A DNA stretch of 64,000 bases, from NCBI RefSeq assembly GCF_004152865.1, contig NZ_SEOO01000007.1:80894-144893 (forward strand), given 5' to 3'. This DNA is from Sphingobium cupriresistens (GTDB lineage Bacteria > Pseudomonadota > Alphaproteobacteria > Sphingomonadales > Sphingomonadaceae). Below the pieces are notes generated by a model. The model had not been told where the DNA came from. It worked only from the letters and a program-made list of their open reading frames with translations, and searched no databases. This document shows, in pieces, positions 1 through 10,155 of the stretch (the first letter of the stretch is position 1; every line of letters begins with the position of its first letter). Made by a program: the position numbers and the translations under genes.

Positions 1-2
1 AC

Positions 3-803
3 GGCTTGATGGCAGGAAAGCGCGGGCTCATCATGGGGCTGGCGAACGACAAGTCGCTCGCCTGGGGCATTGCGCAGCAATTGCACGCGCATGGCGCGGA
101 ACTGGCCTTTTCCTACCAGGGCGATGCGCTGGCCAAGCGGGTGCGGCCGCTCGCGGAGCAGGTCGGCTCCGATTTCCTGATCGACTGCGACGTCACCGAC
201 ATGGACAAGCTGGATGCGGCGTTCGCCGAGCTGGAAGCGCGCTGGGGCACGATCGATTTCGTGGTCCACGCGATCGGCTTTTCCGACAAGAACGAGCTGC
301 GCGGCCTCTATGTCGACACCAGCCTGGAGAATTTCCTGCTGACCATGAACGTGTCTGCTTACAGTTTTGTGGCAGTCACGAAGCGCGCGCGCGCTTTGAT
401 GCCTAATGGCGGCAGTATCTTGACGCTGAGCTATTATGGCGCGGAAAAGGTCATCCCCCATTATAACGTCATGGGCGTGGCGAAGGCGGCGCTGGAAACC
501 AGCGTCAAATATCTGGCGATGGACCTCGGCCCGGAAAATATCCGCGTCAACGCCATTTCCGCCGGCCCGATCAAGACGCTGGCGGCCAGCGGCATCGGCG
601 ATTTCCGCTATATCCTGAAATGGAACGAGTTGAACTCGCCGCTGCGCCGCAACGTCACGATCGAGGATGTCGGCGGCGCGGGCCTGTATCTGTTGTCCGA
701 TCTGGCGTCGGGCGTGACCGGCGAAATCCACCATGTCGATGCGGGCTATAACGTCATCGGGATGAAGGCCGAAGACGCGCCGGACATCGCGCTGGATAAG
801 TAA
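3..803 (+). CDS. fabI: Enoyl-[acyl-carrier-protein] reductase FabI, start just outside window
   Basis: FabI reduces the trans-2-enoyl-ACP double bond with NADH in the last step of each fatty acid elongation cycle; it is cytosolic. The sequence opens with the FabI nucleotide-binding start (KRGLIMGLANDKSLAWGIA) and carries the Tyr-x6-Lys catalytic pair in YNVMGVAK, followed by the NAISAGPIKTLAASGI substrate loop. An ATG lies at position 9, but the frame stays open to the left edge and reads Gly-Leu-Met-Ala-Gly-Lys, which matches the usual FabI N-terminus with two or three residues before the internal Met, so the true start is probably a few bases outside the window. The gene is followed by a repeat element and then a DUF559 gene on the same strand. 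Confidence 0.95.
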   Translation, partial: GLMAGKRGLIMGLANDKSLAWGIAQQLHAHGAELAFSYQGDALAKRVRPLAEQVGSDFLIDCDVTDMDKLDAAFAELEARWGTIDFVVHAIGFSDKNELRGLYVDTSLENFLLTMNVSAYSFVAVTKRARALMPNGGSILTLSYYGAEKVIPHYNVMGVAKAALETSVKYLAMDLGPENIRVNAISAGPIKTLAASGIGDFRYILKWNELNSPLRRNVTIEDVGGAGLYLLSDLASGVTGEIHHVDAGYNVIGMKAEDAPDIALDK

Positions 804-810
804 GGTCAAA

Positions 811-870
811 CCCCTCTCCCCTTGGGGGGAGAGGGAGGGGCCCATCGCGAAGCGATGGGCGGGTGAGGGG
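811..870. repeat. Intergenic palindromic repeat, copy 1
   Basis: A G/C-rich element made of two stem-loops: a CCCCTCTCCCC / GGGGAGAGGGAGGGG pair, then CCCATCGC / GCGATGGG with loop GAA, ending in GGGTGAGGGG. It begins 7 bases after the fabI stop and ends 3 bases before the DUF559 start codon. Its reverse complement aligns along its whole length with the segment at 1185-1247. Confidence 0.8.
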
Positions 871-873
871 GAT

Positions 874-1254
874 ATGAAGCGGCCCGATCCTGAAACACCC
901 GAATCCCTGAAGCAGGGGGCGAAGCTGCGCAACCGACAGTTGGACGGCATCAAGTTTCGCCGACAGGTCTGGCTGGCAGGCTTCATCGCCGATTTCTATG
1001 CCGCCGATCTTCGGCTAGTCATCGAAGTTGACGGCGATGACCATGCCGCTAGGGAAGCAGCCGATCAGCAGCGATTCCGGATATTGCAGCGCGAGGGATT
1101 TCGGACCATCCGTTTCGCTAATGCGGATATCATGCGCAATATCGAAGGGGTTTTGGAGACAATATCGATGACGGTGCGCCTTGACCCCTCACCTTCCCAC
1201 TCGGCTGCGCCGAGCGGGCCTCTTCCTGTCCCCCAAGGGGAGAGGAGAATATGA
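874..1254 (+). CDS. DUF559 (PD-(D/E)XK nuclease-like) domain protein
   Basis: This 126-residue protein carries the DUF559 core, a family related to Vsr-type and restriction-like endonucleases. The core shows FRRQ (residues 28-31), IADF with Asp40, and LVIEVDG with Glu51 and Asp53, followed by His57 and the late EGFRTIRF strand, which is the expected spacing of a PD-(D/E)XK active site. The N-terminal helix usual in the family (with a conserved AE..LW segment) appears shortened here. Residues from about 104 to the end are encoded by the downstream repeat and look like read-through rather than a domain. The stop codon overlaps the aroC start (ATGA). The gene is flanked by inverted copies of one repeat. 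DNA cleavage is inferred from the family only. Confidence 0.8.
   Translation: MKRPDPETPESLKQGAKLRNRQLDGIKFRRQVWLAGFIADFYAADLRLVIEVDGDDHAAREAADQQRFRILQREGFRTIRFANADIMRNIEGVLETISMTVRLDPSPSHSAAPSGPLPVPQGERRI
1185..1247. repeat. Intergenic palindromic repeat, copy 2 (inverted relative to 811-870)
   Basis: It reads CCCCTCACC, then a CTCGGC/GCCGAG stem, then CCCCCAAGGGGAGAGG, which is the reverse-complement layout of the element at 811-870. It overlaps the last 23 codons of the DUF559 gene, and its GGGGAGAGGAGA end sits directly in front of the aroC start, where it can act as the ribosome binding site. Confidence 0.75.
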
Positions 1255-2342
1255 GTTTCAACAGTTTCGGGCGCGTGTTCCGCTTCACCACCTGGGGCGA
1301 GAGCCATGGTCCTGCCATCGGCGCGGTCGTGGACGGGTGCCCGCCGGGTTTGCCGCTCAGCGAAAGCGACATCCAGCCATGGCTTGACCTGCGCAAGCCC
1401 GGCACGTCCAAATTCACCACCCAGCGTCGCGAAGCGGATGAGGTGCGTATCCTGTCTGGCGTGTTCGAAGGGCGGACCACCGGCACGCCGATCAGCCTGA
1501 TGATCGAGAATACCGATCAGCGGTCGAAGGATTATTCGGACGTCGCCAAGGCCTATCGCCCCGGCCATGCCGACTATGCCTATGATGCCAAATATGGTTT
1601 TCGCGACTATCGCGGCGGCGGGCGCTCCTCGGCGCGCGAGACGGCCAGCCGGGTCGCAGCGGGCGCGGTCGCGCGGGCGGTGATCCCTGAAGTCGATATC
1701 TTCGCCTATGTCAGCGAAATCGGCGGCGACGGGATCGACTATGCGAACTTCGATCCCGCGCAGATCGGCCAGAATCCCTTCTTCTGCCCTGATGCGGAAG
1801 CGGCCAAGCGCTGGGAAAAGCTGGTCGATGACGCGCGGCTGGACGGCTCCTCGCTCGGCGCGGTGGTCGAATGTATCGCGTCCGGCGTGCCGGCCGGCTG
1901 GGGCGCGCCGCTCTACGCCAAGCTCGACGGCGAATTGGCGAGCGCGATGATGAGCATCAATGCGGTCAAGGGCGTCGAGATCGGCGACGGTTTCGCCGCC
2001 GCCCGCCTGCGCGGTGAGCAGAATGCGGACCCGATGCGACCGGCTTTGAATGGGGGCAGTGAGGGGCCAGTGTTCCTCGCCAACCACGCGGGCGGCATCG
2101 CGGGCGGCATCGCCACCGGCCAGCCGGTCAAGGTCCGTGTCGCCTTCAAGCCTACCAGTTCGATCCTGATCCCGGTCGAAACGGTAACGCGCGAAGGCGC
2201 TGCCGCCGACATCATCACCAAGGGCCGCCATGACCCCTGCGTCGGCATTCGCGGCGTGCCGGTGGTCGAAGCGATGATGGCGCTGGTGCTGGCCGACCAG
2301 AAGTTGCTGCACCGCGCGCAATGTGGCGAGCGACCGGAATAA
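1251..2342 (+). CDS. aroC: Chorismate synthase
   Basis: AroC converts 5-enolpyruvylshikimate-3-phosphate to chorismate using reduced FMN, the final step of the shikimate pathway, in the cytosol. The 363 residues match the full family length. Signatures visible are [11 protein letters not shown] near the N-terminus, the [18 protein letters not shown] motif in the middle and the late [18 protein letters not shown] motif. The ATG at 1251 overlaps the upstream DUF559 stop by four bases (ATGA), so translation is probably coupled to it or helped by the GGGGAGAGGAG Shine-Dalgarno supplied by the repeat. A weak stem-loop follows the stop. Confidence 0.97.
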   Translation: MSFNSFGRVFRFTTWGESHGPAIGAVVDGCPPGLPLSESDIQPWLDLRKPGTSKFTTQRREADEVRILSGVFEGRTTGTPISLMIENTDQRSKDYSDVAKAYRPGHADYAYDAKYGFRDYRGGGRSSARETASRVAAGAVARAVIPEVDIFAYVSEIGGDGIDYANFDPAQIGQNPFFCPDAEAAKRWEKLVDDARLDGSSLGAVVECIASGVPAGWGAPLYAKLDGELASAMMSINAVKGVEIGDGFAAARLRGEQNADPMRPALNGGSEGPVFLANHAGGIAGGIATGQPVKVRVAFKPTSSILIPVETVTREGAAADIITKGRHDPCVGIRGVPVVEAMMALVLADQKLLHRAQCGERPE

Positions 2343-2661
2343 CCCTAGGACCGTTCGGCGTTATCGATGCGCCGAACCGCGCCGATCCCGCGCCCAATGT
2401 CGATTCGATGCGAGACGACTCGCCTCCATTACGATAAGGTGACACTCATCGCCCGCGGGAGGGCGAGCGGCAGAGCGTAAGCCTGGGGAGCGTCATTGCG
2501 CGTCAAAGCGTTTTTCGCGAAAAACGCTGAGATTAAAAAGGCGGATTGACGGTCAAAACGTCCCCTGAACGCCGCGACACGGGCCAGCCATGCAACCATG
2601 GCTGGCCCATTTCGTTTCACCCGTGCAAGGATACGCGACCACGCGATCCGACGGGGGTTTT
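2343..2661. other. 319-bp intergenic region with three dyads between aroC and the permease gene
   Basis: No gene is evident. It holds an 8-bp stem (GTTCGGCG/CGCCGAAC, 2353-2377) just after aroC, a perfect 22-bp palindrome at 2507-2528 (AGCGTTTTT, CGCG, AAAAACGCT in order), and a perfect 12-bp stem with a 4-base loop at 2581-2608 (GGGCCAGCCATG/CATGGCTGGCCC) followed by a T-rich stretch. The last looks like a factor-independent terminator. An apparent start codon at 2590 falls inside it and is rejected. Confidence 0.6.
2581..2613 (+). terminator. Terminator-like hairpin upstream of the SLC13 permease gene
   Basis: A perfect 12-bp inverted repeat with loop CAAC, followed by ATTTCGTTTC. It lies about 240 bases after aroC, rather far for an aroC terminator, so it may end a separate short transcript. 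Confidence 0.5.
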
Positions 2662-4446
2662 ATGCATTTCATCCACGCGCTGCTGGGCGTCTATCGCGCG
2701 GAAATCGGCCTGCTGATCCTCGCCTGCATGTTCGTCGCTTTCGTGCGCGAACGCTATTCGCCGACGGTTATCGCCGTGGTCGGCGCCTGCGCCTATGGCA
2801 TATTCGGGATGCTGGACGAAAAGGCGATGTTTTCCGTCTTTTCCAACAGCGCGCCGCTGACGGTGGGGGCCATGTTCGTCCTGTCGGGTGCGCTGGTCCG
2901 CACCGGCGTCATCGGTCGTGTCGCCGACCTCATCATGACCCGTGCGGAGCGCCATCCGCGCATCGCTCTGGCCGAAGTCGGGCTGGGCGCGCTGCTGCTG
3001 TCAGGCTTCCTCAACAATACGCCCGTGGTCGTGCTGCTGATCCCGATCATGTTCAAACTGGCGCAGGCGACCGGCTATCCGGTCAAGAAATTGTTGATCC
3101 CGATGAACGTCGTCGCGGTGCTGGGCGGCTGTCTGACCCTGGTCGGCACCTCCACCAATCTGGTCGTCGCTGGCATCGCCGCCGAACAGGGCATGGACCG
3201 GTTCGGGATTTTCGACATTACGCTGTATGGCGCGGCGGGCGCGGCGGCGGGCATCGTGGCGCTGCTCTGCCTGTCCTTCCTGCTGCCCAGCGATCCCCCG
3301 TCGATCGCGGGGGAGGATGGCGGCACGGCGGTCCAGGATTATCTGACCGAACTGGTCGTGCCGCAGGATAGCGACGATATCGGGCGCGAGATCGGCGCGC
3401 TGGGCCTGTTCGGGCGATCGGTGCAATTGCTCGGCCTCAAGCGGAGCGGCGACATCAGGCGGCAGGGGCTGGAGACGGAGGAATTGCGGTCCGGCGATCA
3501 TCTGATCGTGCGGGCGGATGGCGCGGCGATCATGACGTTGCGCGAATCGGGCCGGTTCGAACTGGGCGTCGCCGCCGATTCGCGGACCAGCGCGCAGGAC
3601 GGAACCGTGGTCGAGGCGATGGTCGCGCCCAGTCACCCGTCGATCGGCGAGCGGCTGGGCGACATCCCCTTCCTCCATGCGCTGCGCGTGCGGATCATCG
3701 GCATCCATCGCGCGCGCCACCTGCCGGGGCCGGACTTGGCCGAAACGCGGGTTCGCGGCGCTGACCGGTTGCTGGTGGCCGGCGGCGACGACGCGATGCG
3801 CTCGCTCAAGGACAATCCGCACCTGATCGGCGTCGATATCAGCCGCACCCGCGCCTTCCGCCCGCGCAAGGCGTGGATCGCGATCGCCGCGATGGCGGGC
3901 GCGGTGCTGCTGTCCGCCTTCGATGTGGTCGGCATCGGCATGGCCGCGGTGATCGCCGTGGGCCTGATCTTGGTCACCCGCTGCATCGACCCGGAGGAAG
4001 CCTGGGGCGCGATCGACGGCGACACGCTGATCCTGATCTTCGCAATGCTGGCCGTGGGGCTGGCGCTGGAGCAGGCGGGCAGCGTCGCGTTGATGGTTGG
4101 CTGGATCACGCCGCTGATGCAGGTCGCGCCGGCCTGGACCCTCATCTTCATCGTCTATTTCGCGTCGCTTATCCTGTCCGAACTGCTCAGCAACAATGCG
4201 GTGGCGGCGCTGCTGACGCCGATCACCATTGCGCTGGCGCATCAATTGGGCGTGGACGCGCGCCCGCTCGTGATCGCGCTGATGATCGGCGCTTCGGCCT
4301 GTTTCGCGACGCCGATCGGCTATCAGACCAACGCGCTGGTCTATGCCGCGGGCGACTATCGCTTCGCCGACTTCGTGCGGATCGGCGTGCCGATCAACAT
4401 CGTCGTCGGGCTGGCGGTATGCAGCGCATTGGTCCTTCTGGGCTGA
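2662..4446 (+). CDS. SLC13/DASS-family permease with two TrkA-C (RCK_C) domains
   Basis: An inner-membrane transporter of 594 residues. N-terminal membrane helices contain the SGFLNNTPVVVLLIPI hairpin and the GTSTNLVVAG motif. Two cytosolic TrkA-C-type modules follow (about residues 205-290 and 300-390), each with the GLKRxGxI / GDxLLVxG type core. The C-terminal half repeats the hairpin signature (SELLSNNAVAALLTPI) and ends with a hydrophobic helix. The architecture is that of bacterial DASS-like proteins thought to carry dicarboxylates, sulfate or similar anions; the substrate cannot be read from the sequence. The start at 2662 (MHFIHALLG) is chosen because an upstream in-frame ATG at 2590 lies within a strong hairpin and would add a non-conserved tail. 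Confidence 0.85.
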   Translation: MHFIHALLGVYRAEIGLLILACMFVAFVRERYSPTVIAVVGACAYGIFGMLDEKAMFSVFSNSAPLTVGAMFVLSGALVRTGVIGRVADLIMTRAERHPRIALAEVGLGALLLSGFLNNTPVVVLLIPIMFKLAQATGYPVKKLLIPMNVVAVLGGCLTLVGTSTNLVVAGIAAEQGMDRFGIFDITLYGAAGAAAGIVALLCLSFLLPSDPPSIAGEDGGTAVQDYLTELVVPQDSDDIGREIGALGLFGRSVQLLGLKRSGDIRRQGLETEELRSGDHLIVRADGAAIMTLRESGRFELGVAADSRTSAQDGTVVEAMVAPSHPSIGERLGDIPFLHALRVRIIGIHRARHLPGPDLAETRVRGADRLLVAGGDDAMRSLKDNPHLIGVDISRTRAFRPRKAWIAIAAMAGAVLLSAFDVVGIGMAAVIAVGLILVTRCIDPEEAWGAIDGDTLILIFAMLAVGLALEQAGSVALMVGWITPLMQVAPAWTLIFIVYFASLILSELLSNNAVAALLTPITIALAHQLGVDARPLVIALMIGASACFATPIGYQTNALVYAAGDYRFADFVRIGVPINIVVGLAVCSALVLLG

Positions 4447-4507
4447 ACTGGCCCTGTTATTGACCATTCCGTCGCGCCATGACGGTGGAAATGACAAGGA
4501 CCAGCCC

Positions 4508-5293
4508 ATGACCAGCCTAGCCTTCACCCAGGTCGACGCCTTTGCCGACGCGCCCTTCACCGGCAATCCCGCCGCGGTGATGCCGCTCGACGCCTGGCTT
4601 GACGACGCTGTGCTTCAGGCCATTGCGGCGGAGAACAACCTCTCCGAAACCGCCTTCACCGTGCCGACGCCGGATGATCCGGAGGCGGATTACGCACTGC
4701 GCTGGTTCACCCCCACGGTGGAAGTGAAGCTGTGCGGCCACGCCACGCTGGCGAGCGGCCATGTGCTGATGGCCGACGCCATGATCCGTTTCCGCACCCG
4801 CCATTCCGGCATCCTGACCGTGACGCGCGACGGCGATGGCTATACGCTGTCGCTCCCCGCCTGGGACATGGCGGCCAAGGCGCTGCCGGACCTGGCGGCA
4901 GGCCTTGGCGGCAAACCCATCGAAGCGCATTGGCGCGAGGGCGGCTATAGCCTTTTCCTCTTCCCCGATGCCGCCGTAGTGCGCGCGCTGACGCCGGATT
5001 TCGCCGCGCTCAAGCGCCATGGCGACGTCATGCTGATCGCGACGGCGCCGGGCGAGGATAGCGATATCGTCAGTCGCGTGTTCGTGCCGGGCGGCGGCGT
5101 TGATGAAGACCCCGTCACCGGATCGGCGCATAGCCTGCTCGTCCCTTTCTGGGCGGCGCGGCTGGGGAAGGCGCAGCTCAGCGCCTATCAGGCGTCGGCG
5201 CGGGGCGGGCGGCTGGGCTGCGCTCTGGCGAACGATCGCGTCATCCTGACCGGCCGATGCCGCACCGTGATCGAGGGCCGGTTTTTCCTCTAA
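4508..5293 (+). CDS. PhzF-family isomerase/epimerase-like protein
   Basis: A 261-residue cytosolic protein of the PhzF / diaminopimelate-epimerase fold. It has the two-lobed family pattern: VDAFADAPFTGNPAAV at the N-terminus, the ENNLSETAF motif holding the catalytic Glu, the CGHATLASGHVL motif, and DEDPVTGSAH in the second lobe. The ATG at 4508 is preceded by AAGGA at good spacing. There is no phenazine cluster, so this is one of the many stand-alone PhzF relatives of unknown substrate. It lies about 60 bases after the permease stop and may be co-transcribed with it. Confidence 0.88.
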   Translation: MTSLAFTQVDAFADAPFTGNPAAVMPLDAWLDDAVLQAIAAENNLSETAFTVPTPDDPEADYALRWFTPTVEVKLCGHATLASGHVLMADAMIRFRTRHSGILTVTRDGDGYTLSLPAWDMAAKALPDLAAGLGGKPIEAHWREGGYSLFLFPDAAVVRALTPDFAALKRHGDVMLIATAPGEDSDIVSRVFVPGGGVDEDPVTGSAHSLLVPFWAARLGKAQLSAYQASARGGRLGCALANDRVILTGRCRTVIEGRFFL

Positions 5294-5316
5294 TCTAAAT
5301 GAAAGCAGGGGCGGGG

Positions 5317-5340
5317 CTTCGACAGGCTCAGCCCGAACGG
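5317..5340. repeat. Short dispersed intergenic repeat (TTCGACAGGCTCAGCCCG type)
   Basis: The gap between the convergent PhzF-family gene and serine hydrolase gene contains the short sequence beginning CTTCGACAGGCTCAGCCC. From general knowledge this word recurs in intergenic DNA of many sphingomonads and some other proteobacteria. Only one copy was noticed in this window. Confidence 0.5.
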
Positions 5341-5362
5341 ATATAGGGCTAGGACCATCTTC

Positions 5363-6487
5363 CTACCCCGGAAACAGCCCCATCAACTGCGCCAGGGCGC
5401 CGCGCACCGCCGCGCGCTGGTCTTTGTCCGGCGACATGCCGATCCGCACCACCGTCAGCCGCTGCGACGGGGAGATCAATATATATTGCCCATTATGGCC
5501 GACGCAGCCGAACAGGCTGTCAGGCGCGCTGCCCGGCATCAGCGCGCTTTCGCTACTGTCCCGGTTGAGCCACAGATGCGCGCCATAGGCCGGATTGCGC
5601 GGCGATGGCGTGCGCATGAAGTCGACCCATTTTTCCGGTAAAATCTGATGCCCATTGGGCGATCGGCCGTGGTTGCGCAGCAATTCGCCAAAGCGGCCAT
5701 AGTCGCGCGCGGTCATGTGCAGGATGCTGCCGCCGATCATCGTGCCCGCCGCATCATATTCGGGGGTCAGGCTGGGCAGCTTGCCCGGCGCCTTCAGCCG
5801 CCCGTCGATGAACGTCTGCATGGCCCGCCGCCGGATATCGGGATCGGCGCTGCTGGTCAGCATCCGCGTCATCAGGTCCGACAGAATGACGCTGCTGCCG
5901 GTCGAATAGGAAAAGACCGCGCCCGGCGCATGGGCGATCGGCTTGGATTCGGCATAGGCGCGCATGTCCTGCGCGCCCTGGGTGAACAGCATCCGCACCG
6001 TGTCGCCGCTGGTGATCGGCTCGCCATCCTCGACATGGTCCAGCCCCGACCGCATTTGCAGCAACTGGCGCAGGGTGATCTTGCCGCGGGGATCGCCCGG
6101 CTGGCTCCAGGCCGCGACCGGCACCGGCGAATCGAGCGCCAGCCGCCCGTCCGACACCATCAGCCCCACCAGCACCGCGGTCACGCTCTTGGCGATCGAC
6201 CAGGATAATAATTTGGTGTCGGGGCTAAAACCGGCGGCGTAGCGCTCCGCGATCACCTGGCCGTCGCGCATCACCAGCAGCGCGCGCGTTTCGCCCATCG
6301 CCTCATCCTCGAACAACGGGTCGATCGCGGCGCGCAGCGCGTCTGCGCCCACGACGGCGTCGCGGGCCACGGCATAGACGGGCGCGGGGGCGGGGGCCGC
6401 GCGGACGACCAGCGTCCCGGCGACCACGACGCCCGCGGCGCCCAGCGCCAGTCCAAGGCGCTTTACGATTCGGCTATCGATCGGCAT
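5363..6487 (-). CDS. Serine hydrolase, beta-lactamase class C family
   Basis: A 374-residue protein with an N-terminal hydrophobic segment (residues about 10-30) that predicts export or anchoring. The catalytic Ser-x-x-Lys is in LLSWSIAKSVTAVL, the second motif is FSYSTGSS (Tyr-Ser-Thr), and a C-terminal GHNGQYILI matches the His-x-Gly third motif. This arrangement is shared by class C beta-lactamases, esterases and D-aminopeptidases, so the substrate is open. The start is the ATG at 6487. A small membrane protein gene is divergent, with 37 bases between the two starts. Confidence 0.88.
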   Translation of the reverse strand: MPIDSRIVKRLGLALGAAGVVVAGTLVVRAAPAPAPVYAVARDAVVGADALRAAIDPLFEDEAMGETRALLVMRDGQVIAERYAAGFSPDTKLLSWSIAKSVTAVLVGLMVSDGRLALDSPVPVAAWSQPGDPRGKITLRQLLQMRSGLDHVEDGEPITSGDTVRMLFTQGAQDMRAYAESKPIAHAPGAVFSYSTGSSVILSDLMTRMLTSSADPDIRRRAMQTFIDGRLKAPGKLPSLTPEYDAAGTMIGGSILHMTARDYGRFGELLRNHGRSPNGHQILPEKWVDFMRTPSPRNPAYGAHLWLNRDSSESALMPGSAPDSLFGCVGHNGQYILISPSQRLTVVRIGMSPDKDQRAAVRGALAQLMGLFPG

Positions 6488-6524
6488 AAGCCGCCGCCCT
6501 TACGCAACGGAATCGAAAAGGGCC

Positions 6525-6845
6525 ATGGTGGTTCGTCGGAAATGGTGGTTATCGGGCGGCTTGCTCGTTCTGGCGCTGCTCGCGCTCGTCGCGTGGCAAT
6601 GGACGACGCTCAGCGCGCGCGCGCGCCTGGGCGCGGCCTATGGCGCGCGGATCGGCTGTTCCTGCCGCTATGTCGAAGGCCGCGCCATGGGCAGTTGCGA
6701 GGACGATAAGGAACCGGGCATGGAACTGGTGCGCCTGACCGATGTGCCCGACAGCCGCGCCGTGGAAGCCAGCGTGCCTTTGCTTGCCAGCCGCACCGCG
6801 CGGTTCAAGCCGGGCTGGGGCTGTCTGCTCGATCCGGTGGGGTGA
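6525..6845 (+). CDS. Conserved hypothetical small membrane-anchored protein
   Basis: A 106-residue protein with one N-terminal transmembrane segment (about residues 8-24), then a short extracytoplasmic domain with cysteines in IGCSCRYVEGR and GSCEDD and a final GWGC. Four Cys in an exported domain suggest disulfides. I do not recognise a named domain. Its divergent position next to the serine hydrolase gene, with a shared short promoter region, suggests a functional link, but none is known to me. Confidence 0.7.
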   Translation: MVVRRKWWLSGGLLVLALLALVAWQWTTLSARARLGAAYGARIGCSCRYVEGRAMGSCEDDKEPGMELVRLTDVPDSRAVEASVPLLASRTARFKPGWGCLLDPVG

Positions 6846-6894
6846 GGGGGAGGTTTTTGAGGGTCTGGAAATCGGCTAGGAGCGGACCTTGTTT

Positions 6895-6916
6895 CCCCTC
6901 CCGCTGGCGGGAGGGG
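6895..6916. repeat. 22-bp palindromic repeat, copy 1
   Basis: CCCCTCCCGC / GCGGGAGGGG with a two-base TG loop. It is identical to the palindrome at 25993-26014, and the sequence after both begins with ATGG and shows related C-rich text. It sits between the small membrane protein gene and recQ. Confidence 0.75.
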
Positions 6917-6989
6917 CATGGCCGTAAACCACCCATCTTCGCCGTCCAAACCCCTAGCCCCGCCACCCCTCACCCGCTAAGGCCCTCCC

Positions 6990-8762
<1,773 letters not shown>

Positions 8763-8823
8763 ACCAAATTTCTTGAAAGCGACAAGTTGAGCGCGCATGG
8801 CTCACCCAAAGGAGACGCATATC

Positions 8824-9252
8824 ATGTTCCGCAAGCTGACCGACCGCATTCTCGTATCCCCGCAGATCAGCGTCGATCAGGTCGGCGAAGCCAAGGCGCA
8901 GGGCGTCACCCTCATCATCAACAACCGCCCCGACGACGAAGAGCCGGGCCAGGTTAACGGCGCTGAGATCGAGGCCGCGGCAAAGGCTGCGGGCATCGCC
9001 TATCTCGCCGTGCCGGTCGCCCATGGCGGTTTCGCTCCGTGGCAGCTCGACGGCATGGCGCAGGCGCTGGAACAGGCGGGAGACGGCAAGCTGCTCGCCT
9101 ATTGCCGCTCCGGCACCCGCAGCACGCTGCTCTGGGCGCTGACCCGCGCCCGCGCCGGCGACAATGGCGACGTGCTGGCGGCGCAGGCCGCGGCGGCGGG
9201 CTATGACATCGCTCCCGTCCGCCAGATCATGGACGCCCTGGCGCCGCAATAA
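8824..9252 (+). CDS. TIGR01244/DUF442-family phosphatase-like sulfurtransferase
   Basis: A 142-residue protein of the DUF442 family, a phosphatase/rhodanese-like fold often fused to beta-lactamase-type sulfur dioxygenases (the Blh group). The active loop is CRSGTRS near residue 97, of rhodanese type with the catalytic Cys. PDDEEPGQ and the VPVAHGGF segment are typical of the family. GGAG at 8811 with nine bases to the ATG fixes the start at 8824; an ATG at 8797 has no such site. It follows recQ by about 60 bases and ends 10 bases from the convergent bestrophin gene. A role in sulfide or phosphate-ester chemistry is inferred from the family. Confidence 0.85.
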   Translation: MFRKLTDRILVSPQISVDQVGEAKAQGVTLIINNRPDDEEPGQVNGAEIEAAAKAAGIAYLAVPVAHGGFAPWQLDGMAQALEQAGDGKLLAYCRSGTRSTLLWALTRARAGDNGDVLAAQAAAAGYDIAPVRQIMDALAPQ

Positions 9253-9261
9253 TCGCGCGCG

Positions 9262-10146
9262 TCACCACAGTACGCCGTCGACCGGCTCCAGCGGCGGCGG
9301 GGCAGGCAGGCCGATCGCCTGATTGAGGTCGGCCTCGATCGTGGTGGTGATGCTGGTGAGCGGCAGGTCGTGCACGTCGTTGCCGAAGGGATCGACCAGA
9401 TCGTCGCCGATCTGCAACACCGCCAGGAACATGAAGCCCGCCGCCGCCGACCCGATCGGCGTCGCCATCCCCAGCGTCTCCACCAGCCCGACCGGCAACA
9501 ATATGCAGAAAAGGCGGGTGAAATATTTGGGAAAGGCGCGATATTGCGCGGGCAGCGGGGTGTTCTTGATCCGCTCCATTCCGCCCTGCGCGTTGGACAT
9601 GTCCACCAGCAGGGCCTCGATCCGGCTCTGCTGGATGGTGTCGATCCAGCCGCGCCGCACCGCATCCATCACCTGGCGGTCGGACCCGTCCAACATGCCA
9701 TTGGCCGGATTGCGGCGATCCAGTTCGGGCAGCGGATCGTCCCCCAGTACCCGCCGCATGTCGGGCGCGGGATCTTCCCGCCGCAACTGGCGGCGCAGGG
9801 CATGGACATAGGCGACATGGCGCTTCACCAGCACCGTCGCCATCGCCCGCCCTTCGGCCGTGTCGGGCAGATTGGCCAGCACCACGCGCGCGAAGCTGCG
9901 CGATACGTTGACCATCGCGCCCCACAGGATGCGGCCTTCCCACCAGCGCTGATAGGCGCTGTTGACGCGGAACCCCAGCACCAGCGCCAGCGCCGTGCCG
10001 AATATGGTCAGCGGCAGAGCAGGCGCGCGGAAGGGCGAGATATAATAGAAGATGGTGACCGCCAGATCCCAGAAGAACAGCGCGATCAGCGCGCTCCAGG
10101 CTTTCTCGAAACTCTGGCGGATGCGGGGGGAGCGTCCAACGATCAT
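9262..10146 (-). CDS. Bestrophin-like (UPF0187/YneE) channel protein
   Basis: A 294-residue inner-membrane protein of the bacterial bestrophin family, some members of which form pentameric ion channels. The N-terminus has two hydrophobic helices (WSALIALFFWDLAVTIFYYI and PLTIFGTALALVLGFRVNSAYQRWWEGR), the second running into the conserved AYxRWWEGR motif. A second pair of helices (about residues 205-245) has the PIGSAAAGFMFLAVLQIGDDLVDPFGND signature. The ATG at 10146 starts nine bases after the stop of a small membrane protein gene on the same strand, so the two probably form an operon. Confidence 0.88.
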   Translation of the reverse strand: MIVGRSPRIRQSFEKAWSALIALFFWDLAVTIFYYISPFRAPALPLTIFGTALALVLGFRVNSAYQRWWEGRILWGAMVNVSRSFARVVLANLPDTAEGRAMATVLVKRHVAYVHALRRQLRREDPAPDMRRVLGDDPLPELDRRNPANGMLDGSDRQVMDAVRRGWIDTIQQSRIEALLVDMSNAQGGMERIKNTPLPAQYRAFPKYFTRLFCILLPVGLVETLGMATPIGSAAAGFMFLAVLQIGDDLVDPFGNDVHDLPLTSITTTIEADLNQAIGLPAPPPLEPVDGVLW

Positions 10147-10155
10147 GACGTGTCT

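Noticed and set aside
811..1247. CRISPR array
   Set aside because: The repeats are inverted, only two in number and separated by a gene, so there is no direct-repeat/spacer structure.
2590..2661. Alternative upstream start of the permease gene at 2590
   Set aside because: It lies in the loop of a perfect 12-bp hairpin and adds 24 non-hydrophobic residues; the ATG at 2662 gives a normal membrane-protein start.
3001..4566. 521-codon minus-strand frame across the permease gene
   Set aside because: Shadow of the SLC13/TrkA-C gene, with Arg/Gln/Asp-rich translation and no domain.
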